Source: Parapedobacter sp051400755 (GTDB taxonomy: Bacteria > Bacteroidota > Bacteroidia > Sphingobacteriales > Sphingobacteriaceae). From it: a DNA stretch of 64,000 nucleotides. The DNA lies in assembly GCF_051400755.1 (NCBI RefSeq), contig NZ_JBLFFL010000003.1, forward strand, positions 1-64,000, written 5' to 3'. The position numbers and the translations under genes are program-made. The notes beneath the pieces are model-generated. The model made no database searches, was not told where the DNA came from, and saw nothing but the letters and a program-made list of their open reading frames with translations. Shown here in pieces: positions 26,340-34,023 of the stretch. Position 1 is the stretch's first letter; each line of letters opens with the position of its first letter.

Positions 26340-27215
26340 TTAATCGAATACCGAGCGGATATACCGTGTATTCGCTAAATACGCGTCCTTCAAATCCATC
26401 CCGCTGGGCACACCGCCTTCCAAAACAATCCATCCGTCATAACCGATTTCATCGAGCGTATTTCGCACGTTTACAAAATCGATCTTTCCCTGGCCGAGCA
26501 AAACACCGTTTTCCTTCGCATGGACTTCACAGATATGTTTCTTGCCGAGCTGCCGCATCTCCTCATAGATATCATAGCCCATTTCGCTAGCATTTGCCAC
26601 GTCGTAGTATACCTGCACCTGTTTTGAACCGACTTCGTCAATAATAGCCAGCAGTTCACCAGCGCTGAGCCAAGATTCTATTCCTAGAATAACGCCTTCT
26701 TTCTCCGCTTTCGGCACAATTTTTTTGAGCCGCTTTATCACTTCCCTGATACCCGCCGCATCACCTTTGATATCTCCCTTGCTGAAAAAAGCAAGCAATA
26801 CAACCCGGCATCCCATTGCCCGTGCCACGTCTATGCTGTCACTCACCCATGCTTCCGTTTCAGGAGCCGATTTATAAGGGACGTTGTTCAGCTCGCCGAT
26901 CGCCAGGCTGGATATCGTCACCCCATGTGCTGCGGCTTCTTGCAAGTATACATCCTGCACAGCTTTTTTACGCAGGTGCATGTCGTTTTGTACCGTGCCC
27001 AGGCTTACCTGCACACCGTCCAAGCCCAGGGTCTTTGCCAGTGCTAACGCCGCCGTGTCGCATGGCTTGCCGATCGACCAGTCGCATGCGCTGATTTGAT
27101 ACCGCCGTTTGCTGCTCGACATCGCGGGCACCCACGAGATATGCACGGCCGCCAAACCCGCCAGCGCAGCGAGTCCTTTTAGTATATTCCTTCTGCTGTA
27201 TGGATGATTATTCAC
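26340..27215 (-). CDS. Sugar phosphate isomerase/epimerase-like TIM-barrel protein, Tat-type signal
   Basis: A TIM-barrel protein of the xylose isomerase-like (AP endonuclease 2) superfamily, about 291 residues. Barrel landmarks are ALAKTLGLDGVQVSLG, VAPILGIES-like GVILGIESWL, VQVYYDVANA, CEVHAKENG and YDGWIVLEGGVPSG, which supply the usual metal ligands (E, D, H, E). A twin-arginine signal is visible (SRRNILKGLAALAGLAAVH), so it acts outside the cytoplasm. Start: TTG 27245 overlaps the TAnnTTTG box, so a start further downstream such as GTG 27215 or TTG 27227 is more consistent. It opens a three-gene operon headed by the conserved 32-nt element. Confidence 0.85.
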   Translation of the reverse strand: MNNHPYSRRNILKGLAALAGLAAVHISWVPAMSSSKRRYQISACDWSIGKPCDTAALALAKTLGLDGVQVSLGTVQNDMHLRKKAVQDVYLQEAAAHGVTISSLAIGELNNVPYKSAPETEAWVSDSIDVARAMGCRVVLLAFFSKGDIKGDAAGIREVIKRLKKIVPKAEKEGVILGIESWLSAGELLAIIDEVGSKQVQVYYDVANASEMGYDIYEEMRQLGKKHICEVHAKENGVLLGQGKIDFVNVRNTLDEIGYDGWIVLEGGVPSGMDLKDAYLANTRYIRSVFD

Positions 27216-27242
27216 CGTTCTTTTCAATTGGTTTGCTACCCT

Positions 27243-27304
27243 CAAATATATGAAAGCGGCAAACCTTGTTTTGATACTTTTTGATCGGTTCGTGCAAATA
27301 TTTT
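27243..27304 (-). promoter_or_regulatory. Promoter and 32-nt conserved element of the TIM-barrel operon
   Basis: The box TATATTTG (27250-27243, minus strand) matches TAnnTTTG. Exactly 22 nt upstream lies a 32-nt element at 27273-27304, given on the plus strand as GATACTTT-T-TGATCGGTT followed by CGTGCAAATATTTT. The same element, 27 of 32 bases identical and at the same 22-nt distance from a TAnnTTTG box, precedes the SDR operon at 33852-33913. No TTTG -33 box is present at either, so the element probably replaces it as an activator site. The AraC-type gene starts 66 nt away on the other side. Confidence 0.75.
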
Positions 27305-27369
27305 AACTTATGTAGCCGGTTATCGGAGAATGTGTTATTTTAGTGGTGAATACCAATTATGAGACGGCT

Positions 27370-28260
27370 ATGAAACCGAGGCATGAAAAATTGATTCTGG
27401 ATCCGAATTACTCGTTTGTACTGCAAAAGGACGTTTATCCTTATTACCCAACACCTTGGCATTGCCATCCGGAATATGAGCTGGTACTGGTCGTCAAAAG
27501 CACGGGTAAACGGACGGTCGGAAATCACGAAGAGGCATTTATCGATGGCGATCTCGTCTTGCTGGGTCCCAACCTGCCCCATTGCTATCAAAATGATCCC
27601 GAATATTACGAAAACAACCCCTCGCTTACGGCCGAAGCCATTGTCATTCACTTCAGTGAAGACTTTTTGGGGAGGGATTTTTTCAATATCCCCGAGATGT
27701 CACCCGTCAGAAAGTTGTTCAATAATTCGAGGTTTGGTTTAAAAATTCTTGGGGATACCCGGCAACGCGTGACCGATATCATGCATGAAATGCTCGGCAT
27801 GAATGGGTACAAGCGAATCTTGCAATTGTTGAATATACTGGAAATACTTGCGCTAAGCGATGAAACCACCGTATTGGCAAGTGCGGGTTATGTGCAGCAG
27901 CATGCGGTGACACATAATGACCGCATCACGAAAGTTCATGAATACATCATAGCCAACTTCAGAAGAAATATCGGGCTGGCCGATGCAGCCAAAGTAGCTA
28001 ACATGTCCGTTCCCACCTTTTGCCGGTTTTTTAAATCGTGTACCCGGAAGGCATTTTCCAGTTTCCTGAATGAAGTCCGGATTGGTTACGCCTGCAAACT
28101 ATTGGTGGAGGAGAATTATAATATTTCTCAAATTTGCTACGAAAGCGGATTCAACAACATGTCCAACTTCAATAGGCAGTTCAAGCGAATAACTGACAAG
28201 TCTCCCCTGCAATACAAACAGGATGCACTCACGGACATTACGTATCTGACCAGTGCCTAG
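27370..28260 (+). CDS. AraC family transcriptional regulator
   Basis: About 296 residues: an N-terminal cupin sensor domain (YYPTPWHCHPEYELVLVVKS, FIDGDLVLLGPNLPHCYQND) and a C-terminal double helix-turn-helix of the AraC/XylS type (HEYIIANFRRNIGLADAAKVANMSVPTFCRFFK, then EENYNISQICYESGFNNMSNFNRQFK). The cupin usually binds a sugar or sugar acid. The ATG at 27370 is preferred over GTG 27343. The gene sits between two minus-strand operons that carry the same upstream element, so it is the obvious candidate to bind it. It is divergent from one operon and convergent with the other. Confidence 0.93.
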   Translation: MKPRHEKLILDPNYSFVLQKDVYPYYPTPWHCHPEYELVLVVKSTGKRTVGNHEEAFIDGDLVLLGPNLPHCYQNDPEYYENNPSLTAEAIVIHFSEDFLGRDFFNIPEMSPVRKLFNNSRFGLKILGDTRQRVTDIMHEMLGMNGYKRILQLLNILEILALSDETTVLASAGYVQQHAVTHNDRITKVHEYIIANFRRNIGLADAAKVANMSVPTFCRFFKSCTRKAFSSFLNEVRIGYACKLLVEENYNISQICYESGFNNMSNFNRQFKRITDKSPLQYKQDALTDITYLTSA

Positions 28261-28275
28261 CGCCGGCAAGTGCCG

Positions 28276-28923
28276 TCAGTCCTCTTTAATCAGGATATCC
28301 TTGAATAGCACATTCATCTCCATGTTGCCGTGCAGCTGCAACCCGATCAGGCCTTTCGTTCTCCCTGGATCATCATGAAGCTCCGCAGTTTTGAAACCAT
28401 TGAGGTAAACAGTAACGTCCTTGCCCTTACAGATGATCACCATTTCATTCCATTCATTGGGTTTATACCATTTCTTCACGTTTTCAGGCGTAGGCTGAAC
28501 CACCCAGTTGCGCCCTCCCGTTTCATAGAGACCGCCCGCATCTTTCTCCGGATCTATTTCTGCCTGGAGTCCGTAAACATGAACCGGATCGTCTACCTCG
28601 TCAACCCGAAAATATACTCCGCTATTTCCTTTTATAGCCTTGTAAACCACCTTCAGTTCAAAATCATCGTACACACCGTCGTGCAACAGAATCCCGTGCA
28701 ACGGCTCATCTGCTGGACTGGTGCCGACAATGTATCCATCCGATACCTTCCAGTTCCCTCCTGGCGAAGCATGCCATCCTTCGAGGTTCTGATGATTGAA
28801 AAGCGGTTTCCAGCCAGAAGGCGTGTCGCCTCCTGTTTGCTGACCGCACGCATACGATACCAGTAGCGCGGCGATCGAAAAAAAGACCCTAAATTTCTGC
28901 ATGATATTCTTCATTTTGTACAT
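28276..28923 (-). CDS. DUF1080 lipoprotein (3-keto-disaccharide hydrolase-like domain)
   Basis: A 215-residue lipoprotein (lipobox SYAC near residue 26) filled by a DUF1080 concanavalin-like domain: WKPLFNHQNLEGWHAS, WKVSDGYIVGTSP, DDFELKVVYKAIKGNSGVYFRV, VYGLQAEIDPEKDAGGLYETGGRNW and the C-terminal GLIGLQLHGNMEMNVLFKDILIKE. In Bacteroides some DUF1080 proteins act on 3-keto-disaccharides in pathways that also use Gfo/Idh dehydrogenases and TIM-barrel isomerases, both present in this locus. Last gene of the SDR operon, 8 nt after the lactonase gene; it is convergent with the AraC gene. An in-frame ATG at 28914 is an alternative start. Confidence 0.9.
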   Translation of the reverse strand: MYKMKNIMQKFRVFFSIAALLVSYACGQQTGGDTPSGWKPLFNHQNLEGWHASPGGNWKVSDGYIVGTSPADEPLHGILLHDGVYDDFELKVVYKAIKGNSGVYFRVDEVDDPVHVYGLQAEIDPEKDAGGLYETGGRNWVVQPTPENVKKWYKPNEWNEMVIICKGKDVTVYLNGFKTAELHDDPGRTKGLIGLQLHGNMEMNVLFKDILIKED

Positions 28924-28931
28924 TTTTCTAA

Positions 28932-29888
28932 TCAGTTAACGAAGGTGTAGAGCTGCGCAGGATTCCGGACAAATAGCTGCTCATAGTACCGCCCCAGACC
29001 CATGGCCTCCAAATCCCGCTTAAATACCGTAAGCAAAAAATCCAGTCCGGGTGCACCACCGTAAGACCTCCAGTAGGTGGTTTTCGCGGCATCCATTCCC
29101 ATGGTGATCTGATCGGGAAAGTCGGCAAGCAGGACTTCCAACAGTTTATACGTCCAATTGGGCTTTTCTTTCCACCGAAACGCACTGTCATATTCCACCC
29201 TCACGCCGGTTTCGAGCACGGCCCTGTTGTATCCGATGTCCTGATACCGGTCTACATGAGAGATCACCACATGTGTCAGGTCTGCACCCAGCTTTTCAAA
29301 CATCACTGCCTGGTCGATCGCGTGTTTTCCGGCATTGGTATGTGTCAGTATCGGCACACCGGTTTCGCGGTGCGTATTGACCACGGCATGAACTATTTTT
29401 TCCTGATGTGCGGTGATGTTCTCGTCCCCGGTAGCCAGTTTGATCATGCCCGCTTTATGCGGCGTGCGCTCCACGAAGGGACCGTTGTAGTCGTGCACAT
29501 CAATGCCCAGCATGACATCATCTATAAAAAGCTGGGTCAGCTGCTCCTCGGTATAGCTGTACCGCCAATGATTTGGCAGGTAATACATCTCCAGGTGGAT
29601 GCCGGTTGCGGCAATGATGTGCACGCCAGTGTTGCGGGATATGGCGGCGAGTTTTGCGACGTTCCTGCCGCAATCTGCCGGCATCGTGTCAACCATCGTT
29701 CTCCCCCCGGCGTTATAAAAAGTTTTCAGCTCCGTCGAAATCCGATCCACATCACGCAGCAAAAACAACGGGTTCTGCACCGTGGGAAAACTCTCATCGA
29801 TCACAATATGTTCATGCGAATAGGTAAGTCCCATGTTTTCAGGAGCGATATCACCCAGTACCGTCCGGACAAAACGTTGCGTTTTCAT
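28932..29888 (-). CDS. Phosphotriesterase family protein (lactonase-like)
   Basis: A 318-residue amidohydrolase-fold enzyme of the phosphotriesterase family. All metal ligands are present: His25 and His27 (SHEHI), Lys150 (AGMIKLATG, the carboxylated lysine position), His183 (ILTHT), His211 (VISHVDR) and Asp266 (GMDAAK). Members with the AGMIKLATG and THTNAG motifs are lactonases acting on sugar or acyl-homoserine lactones, so a sugar-acid lactone is a reasonable substrate here. The frame is open further upstream to 30467, but that part is out of frame with the FAD gene and not a plausible product; the start at 29888 begins MKTQRFVRTVLGDI. It follows the FAD gene by 10 nt. Confidence 0.9.
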   Translation of the reverse strand: MKTQRFVRTVLGDIAPENMGLTYSHEHIVIDESFPTVQNPLFLLRDVDRISTELKTFYNAGGRTMVDTMPADCGRNVAKLAAISRNTGVHIIAATGIHLEMYYLPNHWRYSYTEEQLTQLFIDDVMLGIDVHDYNGPFVERTPHKAGMIKLATGDENITAHQEKIVHAVVNTHRETGVPILTHTNAGKHAIDQAVMFEKLGADLTHVVISHVDRYQDIGYNRAVLETGVRVEYDSAFRWKEKPNWTYKLLEVLLADFPDQITMGMDAAKTTYWRSYGGAPGLDFLLTVFKRDLEAMGLGRYYEQLFVRNPAQLYTFVN

Positions 29889-29898
29889 ATGCGATCTG

Positions 29899-31272
29899 CT
29901 ATTTATTATTAGCCCAGCCATTGCGGGTCGTATCGGCCATTTTCTCCGGCATTTCCAGTATCGCCCCCAGTTCAAGCAGCTTCTCTCGCAGCACGGATAT
30001 ATCCATTTCATTTGCCGCGATATCCCGATCCAGCGCGATCGTAGCAGCCAGACCAGCGGCCTGCCCCATGGACATCGTCTGCGCCATGGAGCGGCATGAT
30101 GCGTGAGCATCATGGGTGGCCGAAAAGCAACGCCCCACAACCCATACCTGTTCGCTTCCCAGGGGCACGATGGTGCCATAGGGAACACCATAGACGCCGC
30201 TATCCGGGATATACTGCCAGCGTGTTTCCGCTTCGCCCTGGTCACTCTTTCGGTGATCTTCGATGGGCGCGCCACACAAGAAAATACTGTCATTTGGGAC
30301 GCGTGCGGCCATGCAGTCCGCTTTGGTGAGACGGGCTTCCCCATAAACACGCCGGGTTTCCCGCACACCGATCTGATGGGATAATCCGATGATGTTGGAT
30401 GCCTCATAACCCGGAATCTCATTCCTGAAAAAATCCTCGTAAATAAAGGCCTGTGCCCTTCCGGCAATTTCGGCCAGGGTCAGTTCTTCCGCATTCAGCG
30501 CCCGTAAATCGGACACTTTTACAGCAACGGTCGATACACAGCCTTTCTGGCACATTTCATGTGCCGATCCTTCTTTCCTGGGCAGCCGGTACGTCCCTGA
30601 TTCATAGGCCGCTTTCATCCGTTCATTCAGCAGCTGTTTGCCCCCATGCTGTTTGAATTTATCGAGGTCCACATTGCTCATGCGAAAGGTCGTCGTCATG
30701 CTTTGTGCGGGTTCTTGTTCTCCGGCCATTTCATAAGCAAATCCAGCTAGGTGGCAGAAGTCCGCATCGCCCGAAGCATCAATAACCTTTTTCGCGCCAA
30801 CCTTACAAAAGCCGCCCTTGTTCCAAAGGATACATAGGTACTGCTCGGGTCCTGCTCTCGCTACATCGACCAACGTGGTGTGCAGTAACAGCCGGATACC
30901 TGCTCCCGTTATCTTTTTATCCCATACATACTTTAGTCGTTCAGGATTGTACGTCACGCCGGTTCCTGCGCCGTACGTATTCGGTCGCAAAAAAACATCG
31001 CCCGTCAACGACAGTTCATCCACAACCCCATCCGGCAATCCGGAAACAATCTTTTTGGGTGTTTCTCCCGGTGTAAAAAATCCATAAAAGGTATCCAGCA
31101 TCTGCGTGGACGTGCCACCGGCAAATCCATACCGCTCGACCAGCATCACCTGGTATTTGCCGGATGAGCGTGCCGCCAGGGCCGCCATGCATCCTGCTGA
31201 ACCCGCGCCGATGACCAACACATCGGTATCGGCCACCAGGGGGATGTATTGATGATTGATGAGTGTTTTCAT
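29899..31272 (-). CDS. FAD-dependent oxidoreductase (PF12831-like)
   Basis: A 457-residue flavoprotein. The FAD dinucleotide motif GAGSAGCMAALAA occurs near residue 22, followed by VERYGFAGGTSTQMLDTFYGF, VIDASGDADFCHLAG and, near the C-terminus, VVGRCFSATHDAHASCRSM and MGQAAGLAATIALD. This is the FAD_oxidored type, whose members often act on sugars or sugar acids. No signal peptide is seen, so it is cytoplasmic. Its ATG overlaps the stop of the SIS gene by four bases (ATGA-type), and it is 10 nt from the lactonase gene, suggesting it makes the lactone the next enzyme opens. Confidence 0.87.
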   Translation of the reverse strand: MKTLINHQYIPLVADTDVLVIGAGSAGCMAALAARSSGKYQVMLVERYGFAGGTSTQMLDTFYGFFTPGETPKKIVSGLPDGVVDELSLTGDVFLRPNTYGAGTGVTYNPERLKYVWDKKITGAGIRLLLHTTLVDVARAGPEQYLCILWNKGGFCKVGAKKVIDASGDADFCHLAGFAYEMAGEQEPAQSMTTTFRMSNVDLDKFKQHGGKQLLNERMKAAYESGTYRLPRKEGSAHEMCQKGCVSTVAVKVSDLRALNAEELTLAEIAGRAQAFIYEDFFRNEIPGYEASNIIGLSHQIGVRETRRVYGEARLTKADCMAARVPNDSIFLCGAPIEDHRKSDQGEAETRWQYIPDSGVYGVPYGTIVPLGSEQVWVVGRCFSATHDAHASCRSMAQTMSMGQAAGLAATIALDRDIAANEMDISVLREKLLELGAILEMPEKMADTTRNGWANNK

Positions 31273-32048
31273 AGCCCTACCGATTGGTATAATCGCGCCA
31301 AGCGGTGTGCATGCTCGTCATATGCCTTTTCAAACAGCCGCACAGATTCCGCTGCACCCACGGTGTTGGCTCCGGTCAACACCGTGGGTGGATGCCCTGC
31401 TTCGGTCAGTAAACGGGCTACTTCGGCCTTAATGGCATTGATCATCACCGCTCCTCCGACCGTGGAGCCGGGTGACACCGGTGTTTTCAAACCCGGAATT
31501 TTCACCATCGCATCGCCCGCTGGCGCGCCCGAATCGAGGATCAGATCAGCAAAATCGGTTAGTTTTTTTCCGTCCGCCCGTTTGCTCTTGCTTTCCTGTG
31601 CATGTTTTTTGGTGACGAGCGCCACCACGCGTATACCTTGTGCTTTGAAACCCTCCGCCATTTCGATCGGAACCACATTGCAGCCACTGGAAGAAATGAT
31701 CAACGCAGTGTCCTGCGTGGTGAGGTCAAAGTTGCGGAGTATCCTCGCAGCCAGTCCGGACACGTTCTCCAAAAACATGGCCTGCCGCTGGCCATTGGCC
31801 CCCACTACCGGGTTGTGGAAGGTCAGCGAGAGTTCCACAATTGGATTAAATCCCGGGAATGAACCGTACCGGGGCCACATTTCCTCGGCCATCATGCGGC
31901 TGTGGCCGGAGCCAAATACATGCACCATACGCCCCGCCATGATGGTTTCGGCAAACCAGGTTGCGGCCTGCCGGATTTCATCCTTTTGTTTTTCAACGGT
32001 GCCCACTATTTCCCGGCACTTTTCGATATACGCTTGTATCACATCCAT
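31269..32048 (-). CDS. SIS domain sugar isomerase-like protein
   Basis: A 259-residue cytoplasmic protein with a single SIS fold: HVFGSGHSRMMAEEMWPRYG (phosphosugar binding loop), TALIISSSGCNVVPIEMAEGFKAQGIRVVALV, and a C-terminal GGAVMINAIKAEVARLLTEAG. The lead sequence resembles the UPF0309-like type of SIS proteins. The pair of a SIS protein and a ROK kinase (3 nt upstream) points to a phosphorylated sugar as intermediate. The last four bases overlap the FAD gene start. Whether it isomerises or cleaves (as etherases do) cannot be told. Confidence 0.88.
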   Translation of the reverse strand: MDVIQAYIEKCREIVGTVEKQKDEIRQAATWFAETIMAGRMVHVFGSGHSRMMAEEMWPRYGSFPGFNPIVELSLTFHNPVVGANGQRQAMFLENVSGLAARILRNFDLTTQDTALIISSSGCNVVPIEMAEGFKAQGIRVVALVTKKHAQESKSKRADGKKLTDFADLILDSGAPAGDAMVKIPGLKTPVSPGSTVGGAVMINAIKAEVARLLTEAGHPPTVLTGANTVGAAESVRLFEKAYDEHAHRLARLYQSVGL

Positions 32049-32051
32049 ACG

Positions 32052-32987
32052 CTATAAATTATCATCCCTGAATCCCTCGATGCCCGCTCTTGCGAGGGCA
32101 AATCCGGCAGCACCCACCGCACCCGCCATATCCGAATAATGGGCTTGTAGCACCGGTGGCGTCTTACCGGAGTTTTTCCATTCGTATACCTTCATAAAAT
32201 CGGCCAATGGCTCGTACAATGCATCGCCGGTATTGGTGATGCCCCCGCCCAAAATGAATAGTTCAGGTGAAAGCAGGTTACTTAGCGAACACAGGCTCAA
32301 TGCCAGTTTGCGCACGGTATTCAGCCATACATAGGTGGCAAAATGATCGCCCTTCCGGTAGGCGTCTACCAGGTCATGGGTGGACGTGAACCTTCCGAAA
32401 GATCTTTTTCCGACAGTCGCATTTCCGACAGCGTCCTCCAATGTTCCGGGCATACCCGTAATACCGGCGTTTTCATTGTCCGCGTCTAGCGTCATATGTC
32501 CCAAGTGGCCGGCCAGCTGGCCGTTCCCCTGATACAGCTTTCCATCAATCAGAATACCACCGCCCACACCCGTTCCAAGCGTCAGCATGACGATATTTTT
32601 CAAGCCTTTTCCCACACCGAATGTTGCTTCGGCGATCAGTGCCGCATGCGCATCGTTCAATACCCAAACCGACTTTTCTTTCAGGTAATCAGCCCAGACA
32701 AAGTGCTCCAATCCATCGAGCCGCTCAGGCATTAACCGGATGGCCGAATTGGCATCGTTGGGCAAACCCGGTGCGGCTATACCAATTGCCGCTACCGGTG
32801 CTCCTCGTTCTTTCAGTGCTGACACCATCTGCAGGATTGTTTTTTTCCACTGATCGTCGGCACTTCCCGCCATGGCGCATTCGGTGGATTTGATGACCTG
32901 ATCGACGATCTGCCCCACTGTGTTCACCAATACGCCTTTGATATTGGTCCCCCCTAAATCAATACCTATTGCAGTAGTCATTTTCAT
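32052..32987 (-). CDS. ROK family sugar kinase-like protein lacking the zinc motif
   Basis: A 311-residue protein with an ASKHA/ROK fold: phosphate loop GIDLGGTNIKG (8-18), catalytic Asp112 in LNDAHAALIAE, phosphate loop LTLGTGVGGGILIDG (136-149) and GHLGHMTLD (160-168). ROK kinases usually have CxCGxxGCxE just after this; here the stretch reads NENAGITGMPGTLE with no cysteine. It therefore lacks the structural zinc, an unusual departure that may reflect a different fold detail or substrate. As part of the operon it would phosphorylate the sugar handed to the SIS protein. An ATG at 32981 is also possible. Confidence 0.88.
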   Translation of the reverse strand: MKMTTAIGIDLGGTNIKGVLVNTVGQIVDQVIKSTECAMAGSADDQWKKTILQMVSALKERGAPVAAIGIAAPGLPNDANSAIRLMPERLDGLEHFVWADYLKEKSVWVLNDAHAALIAEATFGVGKGLKNIVMLTLGTGVGGGILIDGKLYQGNGQLAGHLGHMTLDADNENAGITGMPGTLEDAVGNATVGKRSFGRFTSTHDLVDAYRKGDHFATYVWLNTVRKLALSLCSLSNLLSPELFILGGGITNTGDALYEPLADFMKVYEWKNSGKTPPVLQAHYSDMAGAVGAAGFALARAGIEGFRDDNL

Positions 32988-33004
32988 GGTTAATAACCGG
33001 TTGA

Positions 33005-33820
33005 TTATAGCTGACCATCACTTATTGCCCACCCGCCATCAACGGCCAGCACCTGTCCGGTCGTAAAACCAGCGAGATCCGATAGGAGATAACACGCGGC
33101 TCCGTCCAGATCTGTAGGCTTGGCGATTCTCCCCCCGTCGAGCGGTTGTTTTGTCCGGACGAAACGCATGATATCAGCATCGCCCGCTGCCCGTTGTGCC
33201 ATCGGTGTTTCCACTAAGCCCGGGGCGATCACATTAATCCGGATATTCGATCTCGCGTAATAGGCCGCCGCCGCGCGGGAAAGCCCGATGATCGCGGCTT
33301 TGGCCGCTGCATAGGCGTGGGTGGAAAAATAGTGGGAAGCGGGTGAATAAGCCAGCACGGATCCCATATTTAAAATGGTGCCCCCTGTTTTTTCATGAAG
33401 AAACGCATTGATCGCCGCTTTGTTGGAGAGCATCATCGACGTGAGGTTCAATTCCAGCGTCCGTTGCCATCCGTCCAGCGTCATTTCATGCAACGGCCCG
33501 TCACCCATTTTCCGGCCGCTACCTCCCGCGATGTGGTAGAGCCCGTCAAAGCTGCCCCAGGTTCGGATGCACAGATCAATGGCGTCCGGAGCGGTAGTTT
33601 CTGCTGTGGCATCTCCCGAAAAAACCAATCCTGAGTCTCCCAGTTCATCCTGAGCCCTTTGCGTATTGAGCTGATCCCTTCCAACGGAGATGACCTTTGC
33701 CCCTTGGCGGATAAACGCTTTTGCAGCGGATAGGCCGATGCCCGTGGTACCGCCTATAATGACGATATGTTTATCGAGCAACATGGAATGGTTATTTTCT
33801 GGATTTTGCTGCATCATCAA
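33005..33820 (-). CDS. Short-chain dehydrogenase/reductase (SDR)
   Basis: A 271-residue NAD(P)-dependent SDR. Cofactor motif GGTTGIGLSAAK (TGxxxGIG variant), IAGGSG segment in place of NNAG, the catalytic Ser in NMGSVLAYS and YAAAK catalytic Tyr/Lys, with the cap region AQRAAGDADIMRFV and the C-terminal GFTTGQVLAVDGGW. Family members in sugar loci often oxidise polyols or sugar derivatives. It is the first gene of the six-gene operon and is preceded by the conserved 32-nt element. An ATG at 33784 is possible if translation skips the first 12 residues. Confidence 0.9.
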   Translation of the reverse strand: MMMQQNPENNHSMLLDKHIVIIGGTTGIGLSAAKAFIRQGAKVISVGRDQLNTQRAQDELGDSGLVFSGDATAETTAPDAIDLCIRTWGSFDGLYHIAGGSGRKMGDGPLHEMTLDGWQRTLELNLTSMMLSNKAAINAFLHEKTGGTILNMGSVLAYSPASHYFSTHAYAAAKAAIIGLSRAAAAYYARSNIRINVIAPGLVETPMAQRAAGDADIMRFVRTKQPLDGGRIAKPTDLDGAACYLLSDLAGFTTGQVLAVDGGWAISDGQL

Positions 33821-33851
33821 AAGATTGTATTCTCAATGGGGATTCGTATAG

Positions 33852-33913
33852 CAAAAATAGGGAGGTTTGCCTCAGGATTTCGATACTTTCTGATCGGTTT
33901 TTGCGCATATTTT
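33852..33913 (-). promoter_or_regulatory. Promoter and 32-nt conserved element of the SDR operon
   Basis: TATTTTTG (33859-33852, minus strand) matches TAnnTTTG. The 32-nt element lies at 33882-33913, read on the plus strand as GATACTTT-C-TGATCGGTT followed by TTTGCGCATATTTT, separated from the box by 22 nt. It differs at only five positions from the element at 27273-27304 and lies about 60 nt before the start codon in both cases. No other copy was seen in the window. Confidence 0.75.
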
Positions 33914-34023
33914 GCCCCCATCCGGACCGCCCTCTTTTTCAACGATCAATAAAAACAAAACCAACAGGATGACGGATTGTTAGCTACACAAGTGAGATGT
34001 AAGAAAACGCTAAATATTGCGCT

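Noticed and set aside
28261..28275. CGGCAAGTGCCG between the AraC and DUF1080 genes as a terminator
   Set aside because: The stem is only four pairs with a 4-nt loop and no T-run.
28932..30467. A 511-codon frame that extends the lactonase upstream into the FAD gene
   Set aside because: Only the part from 29888 matches the family; the rest is read antisense-like out of frame over a well-supported gene with a different reading frame and has low protein character.
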